Shown here: piece by piece, positions 45,244-53,573 of the stretch
Layout of the letters: each line of letters begins with the position of its first letter
How positions within the stretch are numbered: the stretch's first letter is position 1
NCBI GenBank assembly: GCA_965223125.1
Contig: OZ244984.1
Coordinates: 930,001-994,000, forward strand
Source of the DNA: Pacificispira sp965223125
Lineage (GTDB): Bacteria > Pseudomonadota > Alphaproteobacteria > UBA8366 > Aestuariispiraceae
Length of the DNA stretch: 64,000 nt
Direction of reading: 5' to 3'
Notes under the pieces: generated by a model
Seen by the model: the letters and a program-made list of their open reading frames with translations, nothing else
What the model was told of the DNA's origin: nothing
Databases searched by the model: none
Program-made: the position numbers and the translations under genes

Positions 45244-46496
45244 CCTGGCGCGTCCTCTTCTTCCTTCTCAAGATTGGCGTGATCGGAGCCCTGGCAGTCT
45301 TCTTCGCACTGGAACCGGGGCGGGTTTCCATCGACTGGCAGGGCTGGGCGATAGACATGCCGGTCGGCATCTTCGCGCTGGCTCTGATTCTGGCGGTGCT
45401 GCTTTTCGTCTATGCCGAACGCATCCGACAGATACTTTTCCGCTTTCCCGGCCGCTGGCGCGCCCATCGCACGGCCATCCGGGAGATGAAGGGCTATCGC
45501 TCCCTCACGCTCGGCATGGTGGCGGTTGCGGCGGGCGATGCCGATGAGGCGCGGCGTCAGGCACGGCGTTCCCGCGACCTCCTGGAAGCCGCCCCCCTGG
45601 CCAAGCTGCTGCAGGCGCAATCGGCACAGTTGAACGGTGACGATCAGGCGGCACTGACCTATTTCGAGGAAATGCGTGGCGATCCGGAAGTCTCCTTTCT
45701 GGGCCTGCGCGGCCTGATCACCCAGGCCCTGCGATCCGGCGACACGGCCCGTGCCCTGGAACTGGCGGAAGAGGCGCGACGACTGCGCCCGGGGGCGAAA
45801 TGGGTACTGCTGGAATTGCTGGACCTCCAGATGGATGCCGGGAAATGGTCTCGGGCCCTGACCACGCTGGCCGATGCGGAACGCACCGGTGCGCTCCGAC
45901 CGGAGGAAGCCGCTCCGCTGCGCGCACAGCTTTCTCTGCGTCAGGCCAGGGTGCTGAAGGAAGGCGGCGATACGGACGAGGCACTGAAGATCGCCCGGCA
46001 GGCCCTGAAGGCGGAGGCGGACAACCATGCCGCCATCGCCCTGACCGCCGAGTTGCTCAGGCTGACGGACAACCGGCGCAAGGCCGAGAAACTGGTGGAG
46101 GATGCCTGGAAGCAGGCCCCGTCCACACTGCTGGCCGAGGCCTATCGCACTCTTGCCACAGAAGATATACAGCCCTTGGAACAGGTGAAACGGTTCGAAC
46201 ACCTTCTGAAACTTGCTCCCAATTCACCAGAGGGGCACATCGCCCTCGCCGAAGCCTCGCTGGATGCATCCCTTTGGGGGGAGGCGCGGACCCATCTTGC
46301 CAAGGCTACCGACCTGCTTGGCGATCCGCCCCCGGCCCCGCTCTGCCGCCTCTGGGCCAGACTGGAGGAATCCGAGCATAACGACCTCACCGCCGCCCAC
46401 CGCTGGCTGGTACGCGCCGCCGATCAGGATCCCGAACCGGAAACATCCACTTCCCCAAAGCGCCTGACCCGACCGGAAACCGCGCTTCAAATCTGA
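45240..46496 (+). CDS. hemY: HemY-like membrane protein with TPR repeats
   Basis: A 418-residue protein of the HemY_N family (not the Bacillus protoporphyrinogen oxidase of the same name). Two N-terminal helices (about 5-22 and 38-58) are followed by a helical TPR-type domain up to about residue 400. The family is linked to late haem biosynthesis; the biochemical role is unsettled. It overlaps the preceding fusion gene by 4 bp (ATGA), so it ends the hemC-hemD/Mic60-hemY operon. Confidence 0.9.
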   Translation: MTWRVLFFLLKIGVIGALAVFFALEPGRVSIDWQGWAIDMPVGIFALALILAVLLFVYAERIRQILFRFPGRWRAHRTAIREMKGYRSLTLGMVAVAAGDADEARRQARRSRDLLEAAPLAKLLQAQSAQLNGDDQAALTYFEEMRGDPEVSFLGLRGLITQALRSGDTARALELAEEARRLRPGAKWVLLELLDLQMDAGKWSRALTTLADAERTGALRPEEAAPLRAQLSLRQARVLKEGGDTDEALKIARQALKAEADNHAAIALTAELLRLTDNRRKAEKLVEDAWKQAPSTLLAEAYRTLATEDIQPLEQVKRFEHLLKLAPNSPEGHIALAEASLDASLWGEARTHLAKATDLLGDPPPAPLCRLWARLEESEHNDLTAAHRWLVRAADQDPEPETSTSPKRLTRPETALQI

Positions 46497-46545
46497 CCTA
46501 CCTGAATACCCGCCCGACACCGCGAACAGAACGACAAGCTCGGAC

Positions 46546-46574
46546 TTGCAAATCGCACGGACTGCGGATACAAG
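46546..46574 (+). promoter_or_regulatory. Candidate promoter of tRNA-Thr
   Basis: TTGCAA (46546-46551), 17-bp spacer, TACAAG (46569-46574). Predicted start about 46581, leaving a leader of about 36 nt. That leader contains CCCGTCCC (46578-46585) / GGGACGGG (46610-46617), an 8-bp hairpin that ends on the first tRNA base. Confidence 0.35.
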
Positions 46575-46616
46575 GCACCCGTCCCGACCATGCGGAACCA
46601 CCGCAACCAGGGACGG

Positions 46617-46692
46617 GCCGCCTTAGCTCAGTTGGTAGAGCATCGCATTCGTAATGCGGGGGTCGCGTGTTCGAGTCACGCAGGCGGCACCA
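46617..46692 (+). tRNA. tRNA-Thr (anticodon CGT), CCA encoded
   Basis: A 76-nt cloverleaf. Acceptor arms GCCGCCT / AGGCGGC, D-arm with AGCTCAGTTGGTAGAGC, anticodon stem TCGCA / TGCGG around loop TTCGTAA (anticodon CGT), T-loop TTCGAGT, and a genomically encoded CCA after discriminator A. Mobile DNA begins about 108 bp downstream, so this tRNA may mark a region open to insertion. Confidence 0.95.
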
Positions 46693-46800
46693 TCTTTCTT
46701 TCCTGCATATTCGCCCCCTCCAACAGCTTGAATACGCTGGGTTTTTTGGTGTTCAAACAGCCTGTTTCGCGGGTGTAGAAAAGTGGTGCGTCGAAGGCTA

Positions 46801-47857
46801 GAGCGATTTGATCGTAATTTGACTCGCTACGGGGGATTCCCATGAGTTGCGAATTCTGATTCATTAGGTTCCGTGAAATCACGGAGGCGAAGATGGCGGC
46901 ATCGTTGAGTGTTGACCTGCGTTGGCGGGTTGTACGGGCGATTAATGAAGAGGGTCTGTCGATCCGCGCGGCGGGCCGTCGGTTTTGTATTGGCGAGAGC
47001 ACGGCGGGCCGCTGGCACCGGCTGTGGCGCACAAGTGGCGACATTGTGCCGGGACGTAGGGGCAATCCAGGTGGCTCGCGCCTGGACGCCCATGCAGTCT
47101 TCCTTCTTGGATTGGTCGAAGCGGGGGCAAGGACATCACGCTGGCAGAGATGGCTGAACGGCTTCGGACAGAACGTAGCGAGGCGGTTGATCCGTCCACG
47201 ATCCATAACTGGTTGAAGAAACGCGGGATCACTTTTAAAAAAAGACAGGCCATGCTGCCGAACAGGCTCGCGAAGACGTCGCTGCGGCCCGCCAAGCCTG
47301 GTTCGACGGCCAGCACGATCTCGACCCCGAAAAACTGATCTTCATCGACGAGACCGGGGCGTCCACAAAGATGGCGCGCTTGCGTGGGCGGGCACGCAAA
47401 GGGGAACGCTGCCGGGCTTCGCTTCCGCACGGGCACTGGAAAACCACCACCTTTACCGGGGCGTTGCGCCTGTCGGGCATGACCGCGCCGATGGTCCTCG
47501 ACGGGGCCATGAACGGGGCCGCCTTCCTTGCCTATATCGAACAGGTTCTCGTCCCCACACTGCGTCCCGGCGATATCGTCATCATGGACAATCTACCCGC
47601 CCACAAACCGGTCGCCGTGCGCGAGGCCATCGAAGCGGTTGGGGCCAAACTACGCTTCTTGCCGCCCTACAGCCCCGACCTCAACCCCATCGAAATGGCC
47701 TTCTCCAAGCTCAAGGCGTTCCTGCGCAAAGCCGCAGCCCGCACCGTAGACAATCTCTGGAACGAAATAGCCAAAGCTATCGAAACCTACACGCCGCTCG
47801 AATGTGCAAACTTCTTCAGGGCCTGCGGATATGAGCCATATTAAACTCAAAATGCTC
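46801..47857 (+). mobile_element. IS630-family insertion sequence, complete ends
   Basis: A 1057-bp element flanked by TA dinucleotides (46799-46800 and 47858-47859), the usual IS630 target duplication. Its ends form an imperfect inverted repeat of about 23-25 bp: left end GAGCGATTTGATCGTAATTT against GAGCATTTTGAGTTTAATAT read from the right. Inside is a transposase gene in three reading frames. Confidence 0.85.
46893..47844 (+). pseudogene. IS630-family transposase, frameshifted
   Basis: The N-terminal HTH part (MAASLSVDLRWRVVRAINEEG) is in one frame and continues after a shift near the G-run at 47123-47127 into MAERLRTERSEAVDPSTIHNWLKKRGITF (47150 on). It shifts again at A7 (47237-47243) into the catalytic part, with FIDETGAS, VIMDNLPAHK and FLPPYSPDLNPIEMAFSKLK holding the DDE residues. 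The A7 step is a plausible programmed -1 frameshift, as in other IS630 members. The G-run step is probably a true lesion, so the copy may be inactive. Confidence 0.8.
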
Positions 47858-47860
47858 TAA

Positions 47861-48577
47861 GCGGATCACCAGATTGCGGGTGTTCGAGCAGCCCACCCAT
47901 CACCCTTAAGAGCCAAGACAGACGCCGTCGATGCGCGCATTCTGGCAACCATGGGGGCGGCGCTCGATCTTGCGCCAGATACCCCGGCGGACAAAAATCA
48001 ACACGCCCTCAAGCAGTTGCAGATCGCCCGCATGGCCCTGATCAAAGAACGCACCCAGCCTTTGAACCGCTCGAAGACACAGGCGCTGGCCCTTCTAAAG
48101 CGCCACTCCAAGGCCCGGCTTGAGCAGATCAAGCGTCAGCTTGCCGAGTTGGAGGACACCCTCCTGTCGCTCTTGCGGGACTGCCCGAAGCGGGTGCGCT
48201 CGCTCGATATTCTCTGCTCGATCCCCGGCCTAGGGCGCGTCACCGCCATGGCGATCCTTGTCGAGTGCCCCGAGATCGGCTCCATGGGTCGCAAGCAGAT
48301 CGCCAGCCTCGCGGGCCTCGCACCAATGACCCGGCAATCGGGCCAGTGGCGCGGCAAAGCCTTCATCCAGGGTGGTCGCAAGTTCCTGCGCGACGCACTC
48401 TACATGCCCGCCCTCGTCGCTGCTCGATACAACCCGGATCTGAAACAGAAATACCAGACCATGATCCAAGCCAGAAAACCGGCAAAAGTCGCGCTCACTG
48501 CCCTCATGCGAAAGCTCATCCGACTCGCAAACGCACTTATCCAGCAGAACCGGCACTGGGCACCAAAAACAGCTTGA
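47861..48577 (+). pseudogene. 5'-truncated IS110-family transposase
   Basis: The open frame begins right after the IS630 end. It contains KTDAVDARILATMG (normally mid-protein, near the end of the N-terminal DEDD domain) and the complete C-terminal IS116/IS110/IS902 domain (LDILCSIPGLGRVTAMAILVECPEIG; LAGLAPMTRQSGQWRGKAFIQGGRKFLRDALYM). The first roughly 100-120 residues are missing and are not found on the other side of the IS630 element. ATG 47951 starts a 208-residue remnant. Loss of the N-terminal catalytic acids means it cannot transpose itself. Confidence 0.8.
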
Positions 48578-48591
48578 TCAAGACGGATACT

Positions 48592-49296
48592 CTAGGCAGC
48601 GAAGCGTTGAAGCAGTGACGGAAGGTCTATGTGGCCCCTGCAGGCTCCACTTCCCGGAGGCTTTTCCCCGGCCTCGATTGCCAGGGCATAGATCACGGCG
48701 GGGTCAGCTTCGATGCGGGCGCGCAGGGCGGCCAATCTGGGCCAACGGCCTTTATCCGCCACCTTATGATATTCGAGCCAGCGGGCTACTCCGACCAGCA
48801 CGCCATCGGCCAATGTTGGATGATCCGCGACCATGAAACGGGTATCGCCGAGCATCTCTTCAAGCCTCTCGTGACGTTCGGTAACGGACTCCCGTCCCCA
48901 TTTCTCCAGGCAGGACTGCATCGCCGGATCCGCCGCTGTCATCTCCATGGCGGCCCAAAGGGGCGCGAATGCAGCCGTGAAGCCTGTATTGATGAATGCC
49001 AGAAACTGATGCATCCGATCCGCCTCACGGGATAACGGTTCGAAACTGATTCGCCGTTCCGTGTCCCGCACTTCCATCCAGGCGGCAATGGCCATTGTCT
49101 CGGTCAGGGCTTCGTCATTTTCGGTAATCAGCACCGGCGTCTCGACGCGGGGATTGATCCGCTTGTAATCAGGCTCGCGCATCTCGCCAAGCATATCAAC
49201 ACGACAGAGCCGGTAGGGTCGGCCAAGCCATTCCAGCGCAGCGATAAGCCCCATTGAGCTTCCGGACGGGAAGCCATAGACAAGAATCGGTTCCAT
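48592..49296 (-). CDS. Glutathione S-transferase family protein
   Basis: A 234-residue protein with an N-terminal thioredoxin-like domain (about 1-80, MEPILVYGFPSGSSMGLIAALEWLG, NPRVETPVLITENDEALTET with the cis-Pro region) and an all-helical C-terminal domain (about 90-215). Ser residues near position 11-14 would activate glutathione. It is divergent from an HxlR regulator, which probably controls it. Its 3' end abuts the IS110 remnant without visible damage. Confidence 0.87.
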   Translation of the reverse strand: MEPILVYGFPSGSSMGLIAALEWLGRPYRLCRVDMLGEMREPDYKRINPRVETPVLITENDEALTETMAIAAWMEVRDTERRISFEPLSREADRMHQFLAFINTGFTAAFAPLWAAMEMTAADPAMQSCLEKWGRESVTERHERLEEMLGDTRFMVADHPTLADGVLVGVARWLEYHKVADKGRWPRLAALRARIEADPAVIYALAIEAGEKPPGSGACRGHIDLPSLLQRFAA

Positions 49297-49403
49297 GTTT
49301 TCAGTCTCCGTGATGTATTGTGAGAATGCTGCGCAGCAAATCGAACCTAGTCAGCCCTGATCGCCGAGTAAATTACGCACCTTTTTGTAACCATGAGGCC
49401 CGA

Positions 49404-49754
49404 ATGAAAGACCTCGTCTCCCGTTGCCCGATCGAGGAAGTCATGCAGATTCTCAGTGGCCGCTGGCCTACGCTGCTGATCTACTATCTTCAGGAGGGTA
49501 CGAAACGGTTCAGTGACCTGCGCCGAGACAATCCATCAATTTCGCACAAGATGCTGACGCTGGAACTGCGCAAGCTGGAGAATGCAGGCGTTGTCCGACG
49601 TACTGAATTCGAAGGCTATCCGTTACGCGTGGAATACGAGCTTACTCCAGCGGGTAAAGGGATCGTGCCCTTGATTGATGCACTGGGGGATTGGTGGGAC
49701 GCATCACGATGTGACGTCAATTATCCTTCCACAGGGTCTGGTCTACAGACGTGA
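49404..49754 (+). CDS. HxlR-family winged-helix regulator
   Basis: A 116-residue regulator starting MKDLVSRCPIEEVMQILSGRWPTLLIYYL, the HxlR signature with a cysteine at position 8 that may sense redox or electrophiles. The wing region KMLTLELRKLENAGVVRRTEFEGYPLRVEYELTPAGK is complete. Start 49404 fits the family; the upstream ATG 49320 adds unrelated residues. Divergent from the GST gene across 107 bp. Confidence 0.87.
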   Translation: MKDLVSRCPIEEVMQILSGRWPTLLIYYLQEGTKRFSDLRRDNPSISHKMLTLELRKLENAGVVRRTEFEGYPLRVEYELTPAGKGIVPLIDALGDWWDASRCDVNYPSTGSGLQT

Positions 49755-49853
49755 CGTTCTGCACCTGTCACCGCACGATTAACATCCAGGGCAAGACATT
49801 TCTCCACATACTTCGGGAATGATCAGTGTGAGAAACCTCCCTAAATCAAATAT

Positions 49854-49909
49854 TCAACCAACCAGTTGACAGTCAATCAGCGCACCCTTATATTCAACCA
49901 CATGGTTGA
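49854..49909 (+). promoter_or_regulatory. arsR promoter with two palindromic operator candidates
   Basis: TTGACA (49866-49871), 17-bp spacer and TATATT (49889-49894) form a near-consensus promoter. The predicted start is about 49901-49902, the A of the ATG, so the message looks leaderless. Palindromes TCAACCAACCAGTTGA (49854-49869) and TCAACCACATGGTTGA (49894-49909) share TATTCAACCA and lie 40 bp apart, one over the -35 and one over the start codon. They fit autorepression by the ArsR-type product. Confidence 0.65.
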
Positions 49910-50270
49910 GAAAGAAATACAGCGACTGAATGCCGTCTTTCACGCGCTTGGCGATGCCACGCGGCGGGGGATGATGCGGGAATTGAGCCGGGGTGAGCGG
50001 ACGGTGGGAGAACTGGCGGCACCCTTTTCAATGTCGCTGGCGGCGGCATCGAAGCATATCAAGGTGCTGGAGGCGGCGGGGATGATCCGGCGCGAGATAC
50101 GCGGGCGCACGCATCTGTGCCGCCTGGAACCGGGGCCGCTGGCCAGTGCCCATGAGTGGCTGGATTTCTATCACCACTTCTGGACCGGGCGTCTGGATGT
50201 ACTGGAACGGCTTCTCCATCAGGAGGACGCCCGAACTTCGCGATATGAAAAGGATGAGAGTAATGACTGA
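49902..50270 (+). CDS. ArsR-family winged-helix regulator
   Basis: A 122-residue repressor of the metal-independent ArsR group that is usually paired with SRPBCC proteins. The winged helix covers about 8-85 (VFHALGDATRRGMMRELSRGERTVGELAAPFSMSLAAASKHIKVLEAAG). No ArsR-type metal cysteine motif is visible. The ATG at 49902 lies inside a palindrome and has no Shine-Dalgarno; a leaderless start is likely. Its stop overlaps the next gene by 8 bp. Confidence 0.9.
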   Translation: MVEKEIQRLNAVFHALGDATRRGMMRELSRGERTVGELAAPFSMSLAAASKHIKVLEAAGMIRREIRGRTHLCRLEPGPLASAHEWLDFYHHFWTGRLDVLERLLHQEDARTSRYEKDESND

Positions 50271-50802
50271 GTCTGCCGTGCCGGATACCTATGGCATGTT
50301 GAGCGAGCCCGCGACCCTGACGATCCGGCGATTGCTGCCGGGTCCGGTGGAGCGGATATGGTCCTTTCTGACTGACAGCGATCTGCGCGGCAAATGGCTG
50401 GCCGCCGGGGTAATGGAAATGGCGGTCGATACGCCCTTCGAACTGGTCTGGAGCAACGAGACCCTGACCAATCCGCCCGGTACCCGCCCGGACGGGTTTC
50501 CCGACGAACACCGGATGCAGAGCCGGATCACGGAATGTGAACCGCCGCGCAGGCTTTCCTTCACCTGGAACAATAGCGGCGAGGTCACTTTCGAACTGGA
50601 GCCCCAGGGTGAGGTGGTGCAGCTGACCGTCATCCACCGCCGCCTGCCACCGGAACGCAATGTCAGGCTGAATGTGGCGGGTGGCTGGCACATGCATCTG
50701 GACATTCTGGTGGCCCGTGCCAATGGAATGCCCGATCCGGAGCCGTTCTGGGACGGCTGGAAGCGGCGGAAGGCGGAATATGACCGGCGTATCCCGGCCT
50801 GA
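50263..50802 (+). CDS. SRPBCC-domain protein (AHSA1-like)
   Basis: A 179-residue protein with the Bet v1/START-like fold: TIRRLLPGPVERIWSFLTDSDLRGKWLAAG near the N-terminus and GGWHMHLDILVARANG at the C-terminus. Such proteins bind hydrophobic ligands; function is generally unknown. ATG 50263 follows AGGATGAGAG and overlaps the arsR stop, giving translational coupling. Confidence 0.87.
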   Translation: MTESAVPDTYGMLSEPATLTIRRLLPGPVERIWSFLTDSDLRGKWLAAGVMEMAVDTPFELVWSNETLTNPPGTRPDGFPDEHRMQSRITECEPPRRLSFTWNNSGEVTFELEPQGEVVQLTVIHRRLPPERNVRLNVAGGWHMHLDILVARANGMPDPEPFWDGWKRRKAEYDRRIPA

Positions 50803-50847
50803 TCACACATCCTAGATACTGATTTTCAACTGAACGGGAGCATAGAA

Positions 50848-51282
50848 ATGGTTGATATTCTGCACAGGGTTGGTATTCGCGCACCGGCTGACGCGGTCTT
50901 CAATGCGGTGACCACCAGCGAGGGTCTGCGGGGCTGGTGGACGGATGAGACAGAGCTTGACGAAGACATCATCCATTTCCGCTTCGGAGAGCGCGGCTTC
51001 TTTGACATGAAAGTGCTGGACCGGGAGCCGGAGCATCATCTGCGCTGGCAAGTCGTGGACGGGCCTGCGGAATGGATCGGCACGAAGGTCAACTGGGATC
51101 TGCGGCAGGAAGAGGATCACACCATCGTTCTGTTCAAGCATGAAGGCTGGAAGGAACCGGTCGAGTTCATGCATCATTGCAGCACGAAATGGGGAACCTT
51201 CCTGATGAGCCTGAAAGCGCTGGTCGAGACCGGAAAGGGGGCACCCTATCCCAACGATGTGAAGACCGACGACTGGGGCTAG
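50848..51282 (+). CDS. SRPBCC-domain protein
   Basis: A second, distinct SRPBCC protein of 144 residues (MVDILHRVGIRAPADAVFNAVTTSEGLRGWWTDETE; C-terminal STKWGTFLMSLKALVETGKG). It completes an ArsR-SRPBCC-SRPBCC operon. The two ligand-binding folds suggest detection or handling of a small hydrophobic molecule. The gene ends in a strong bidirectional hairpin. Confidence 0.85.
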   Translation: MVDILHRVGIRAPADAVFNAVTTSEGLRGWWTDETELDEDIIHFRFGERGFFDMKVLDREPEHHLRWQVVDGPAEWIGTKVNWDLRQEEDHTIVLFKHEGWKEPVEFMHHCSTKWGTFLMSLKALVETGKGAPYPNDVKTDDWG

Positions 51283-51292
51283 AGCATTACCC

Positions 51293-51340
51293 AGAAAGAA
51301 GGGTCGGTGGTCGAATGTCAGGCCACCGGCCCTTCTTTCT
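51293..51340. terminator. Bidirectional terminator between the SRPBCC gene and hutC
   Basis: Arms 51293-51310 (AGAAAGAAGGGTCGGTGG) and 51323-51340 pair over 18 bp with one G-U pair and a 12-nt loop. The A-rich and T-rich ends make it a terminator in both directions, fitting the convergent genes on either side. Confidence 0.8.
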
Positions 51341-51372
51341 TTGATTGATCACTCAATCCCGCCGTCAATCAC

Positions 51373-52080
51373 TCAGCGTGATGCGAAGGCGGTGCGCAGG
51401 CGGTGGGTGCGGCCAGGATGGTAGAACCGCACAGCCGTGACCGGCCCGCTGGTATTCCAGGTGCGGCGCTCGACGATCAGCACAGGCTCGCCCTCTCCCA
51501 GCCCCAGGGCCTCGGCGACATCAGGGCTGGCGCGTTCGGCGGCAATGACATGTTCGGCATCGGTCCAGGGCACATTGCGGACCAGCCAGCCATTCGGGCC
51601 AGCAACGTCAAACGGCTCTGACAATGCTTCCGGCACGGTGCTGGTATCGATCCAGCGCTCCTCAAGCTGATAGGGTCGACGGTCGGCATAATGGAGGCAC
51701 CGCAGATGCAGCGCCTCCTCCCCCGGCAACCGGTCCAGTGCGGCAGCCTCGGCGGGGGGCAACGGTGCCATGCGGCGGTCGAGGAGCTGATACTGGTAGC
51801 TCGCCCCGGTGGCGCGGATTTCATCCTCGACCAGCGGAATGTCAAAGGCGAGACTGCGACCTTTGGGGAAGGCCACGCGGGTGCCGGATTTCCGCTTGCG
51901 CTCCAGTATCCCCTCTTCCGCCAGTTCACGCAGGGCACGATGAACGGTCGCACGGGCACAGCCGAACTCGCCCGCCAGCACCTGCTCGCCCGGTATCGGA
52001 TCGCCCGGATTCCAGACACCCGTCCGGACCCGGTGCAACAGGGTATCCTTGATCCGAAGATACGGTGCCTGTTCGCCCAT
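51373..52080 (-). CDS. hutC: GntR/HutC-family histidine utilisation repressor
   Basis: A 235-residue repressor. The N-terminal GntR winged helix (about 5-70, GDPIPGEQVLAGEFGCARATVHRALRELAEEGILERKRKSGTRV) is followed by a UTRA effector domain (about 90-230), expected to bind urocanate. Start 52080 gives the family N-terminus; the upstream extension lies over hutF. It is in an operon with hutF (5 bp apart). Confidence 0.93.
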   Translation of the reverse strand: MGEQAPYLRIKDTLLHRVRTGVWNPGDPIPGEQVLAGEFGCARATVHRALRELAEEGILERKRKSGTRVAFPKGRSLAFDIPLVEDEIRATGASYQYQLLDRRMAPLPPAEAAALDRLPGEEALHLRCLHYADRRPYQLEERWIDTSTVPEALSEPFDVAGPNGWLVRNVPWTDAEHVIAAERASPDVAEALGLGEGEPVLIVERRTWNTSGPVTAVRFYHPGRTHRLRTAFASR

Positions 52081-52085
52081 CGCTG

Positions 52086-53459
52086 TCAGCCTTCCATCAA
52101 ACGCGCCATGGTTTCGCGGAAGGCATGGGCGATGGCGAGGCGTGCGACATGGCGACCGTCGCGCACCCGTTCCCGCCCGGCCGACCAGACATCCCGCACC
52201 GCCGTATCGCCAGCAACGAAGATCCAGTGATCGAGCCAGTGATCCTGATCCGGCACGAAGGGCAGGATCGCATCGGCCTCCAGCGCCGTCAGATCCGCCC
52301 ACATGCCAACCGCAATGGCTCCCGAAGCGCGGCCCAGCGCCTGCGCCCCGCCGATGGCCGAGGCGTGATGGAGCGCCGCGCCAACCGATCCAGGTCCTTC
52401 ACGCAGAACCGTGCGGCGCTGATCCTTGAAACGCTGGCTGTATTCCAGCACCCGCAATTCCTCGGTCAGGTCAATCCTGACATTGGAATCACTGCCGATG
52501 CCATAGCGCCCGCCTGCCTCCAGAAACCGGCGGCCATCGAAAATGCCATCACCCAGATTGCCCTCGGTGATCGGGCAGAGACCCGCCACCGCGCGGATTC
52601 GAGCCAGAGCCTCGGTCTCCGACGGCTGCAGATGGGTCGCATGGACCAGGCACCAGCGCGGGCCGACATCGGCATTGTCCAGCAGCCAGGCAACGGGTCT
52701 GGCACCATAGGCGGCCTCAACATCAGTAACTTCCGCCATCTGCTCTGCGATATGAATATGCACCGGCCCGGTGCCGAAATCACGCGTCAGAGGGTCGAGC
52801 ATATCGGGCGGCACCGCCCGCAGGCTATGAGCGGCGACGCCCAGTACCGCATCCTCTGTTGGCAGGCGGATCGACTGATGCAGCCGGGCATATCGGTCCA
52901 GGTCGCCGCCGAACCGCTGCTGCCGTTCGTTCAGGGCACGCCCATCGACCCCGCCGCGCGCATAAAGAACGGGAAGAAGCGTCAGGCCTATGCCGCTCAC
53001 CGCCGTCGCCGCACCAATGCGATGCGCCATTTCCGCCGGGTCGTCATAGTCCGACCCATCGGGTTGATGATGGAGATAATGGAACTCCCCGACGGCGCAG
53101 AACCCCGCCTCCAGCATTTCCATAAAGGCGTAAGCCGCAATGGCCTCCACATCGTCAGGCGTCAACCGACCCAGAAAGCCATACATCGTCTCGCGCCAGG
53201 TCCAGAAGGAATCCTCGCCACTGCCCCGGTGTTCCGCATGGCCAGCCATCGCCCGCTGGAATGAATGGGAATGCAAGTTGCAGAGCGCCGGAACCAGCAG
53301 ACGATTGGACAGGCGGCGGTCGCCATCCTGTGCTATCGTATCAGTCTGGACCTGGGCGATGCGCCCGGCGGTATCGATCATGATCCGCACATTGGCGCGC
53401 CAGCCCTCCGGCAGCAGCGCCCAGTCGCAGAATAGTCCGGCGCTGAACGGTCCGGTCAT
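52086..53459 (-). CDS. hutF: Formimidoylglutamate deiminase
   Basis: Converts N-formimino-L-glutamate to N-formyl-L-glutamate and ammonia, the five-step histidine route. The 457-residue amidohydrolase shows metal ligands H63 and H65 (NLHSHSFQRAMAGH) and the FWTWRETMYGF segment characteristic of HutF, with downstream HIHIAEQMAEV. Start 53459 is preferred to ATG 53465 and 53474 because it lies 8 nt after GGAGG. Confidence 0.93.
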   Translation of the reverse strand: MTGPFSAGLFCDWALLPEGWRANVRIMIDTAGRIAQVQTDTIAQDGDRRLSNRLLVPALCNLHSHSFQRAMAGHAEHRGSGEDSFWTWRETMYGFLGRLTPDDVEAIAAYAFMEMLEAGFCAVGEFHYLHHQPDGSDYDDPAEMAHRIGAATAVSGIGLTLLPVLYARGGVDGRALNERQQRFGGDLDRYARLHQSIRLPTEDAVLGVAAHSLRAVPPDMLDPLTRDFGTGPVHIHIAEQMAEVTDVEAAYGARPVAWLLDNADVGPRWCLVHATHLQPSETEALARIRAVAGLCPITEGNLGDGIFDGRRFLEAGGRYGIGSDSNVRIDLTEELRVLEYSQRFKDQRRTVLREGPGSVGAALHHASAIGGAQALGRASGAIAVGMWADLTALEADAILPFVPDQDHWLDHWIFVAGDTAVRDVWSAGRERVRDGRHVARLAIAHAFRETMARLMEG

Positions 53460-53477
53460 CGGCATGGCCTCCAATTA

Positions 53478-53487
53478 TGTCTGGACA
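53478..53487. promoter_or_regulatory. Candidate HutC operator in the hutF-hutI divergent region
   Basis: TGTCTGGACA is an inverted repeat with a 2-nt centre and fits the GntR/HutC-type pattern GT-N-TA-N-AC with one change. It lies 19 bp before hutF and 86 bp before hutI. A wider ATTATGT (53474-53480) / ACATAAT (53507-53513) inverted repeat surrounds it. Confidence 0.4.
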
Positions 53488-53573
53488 AATACATCATTAA
53501 CACTATACATAATATCTGTCCCAAGTCGCAAGCATCCTGATCGCAGGCCAGTTTCCAAGGGAGCCGATTGACG

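Noticed and set aside
47872..47895. Possible att repeat of the tRNA-Thr 3' end (shared GTGTTCGAG)
   Set aside because: Only about 9 bases match and they fall inside the IS110 reading frame; no integrase gene is present, so an integrated island is not supported.
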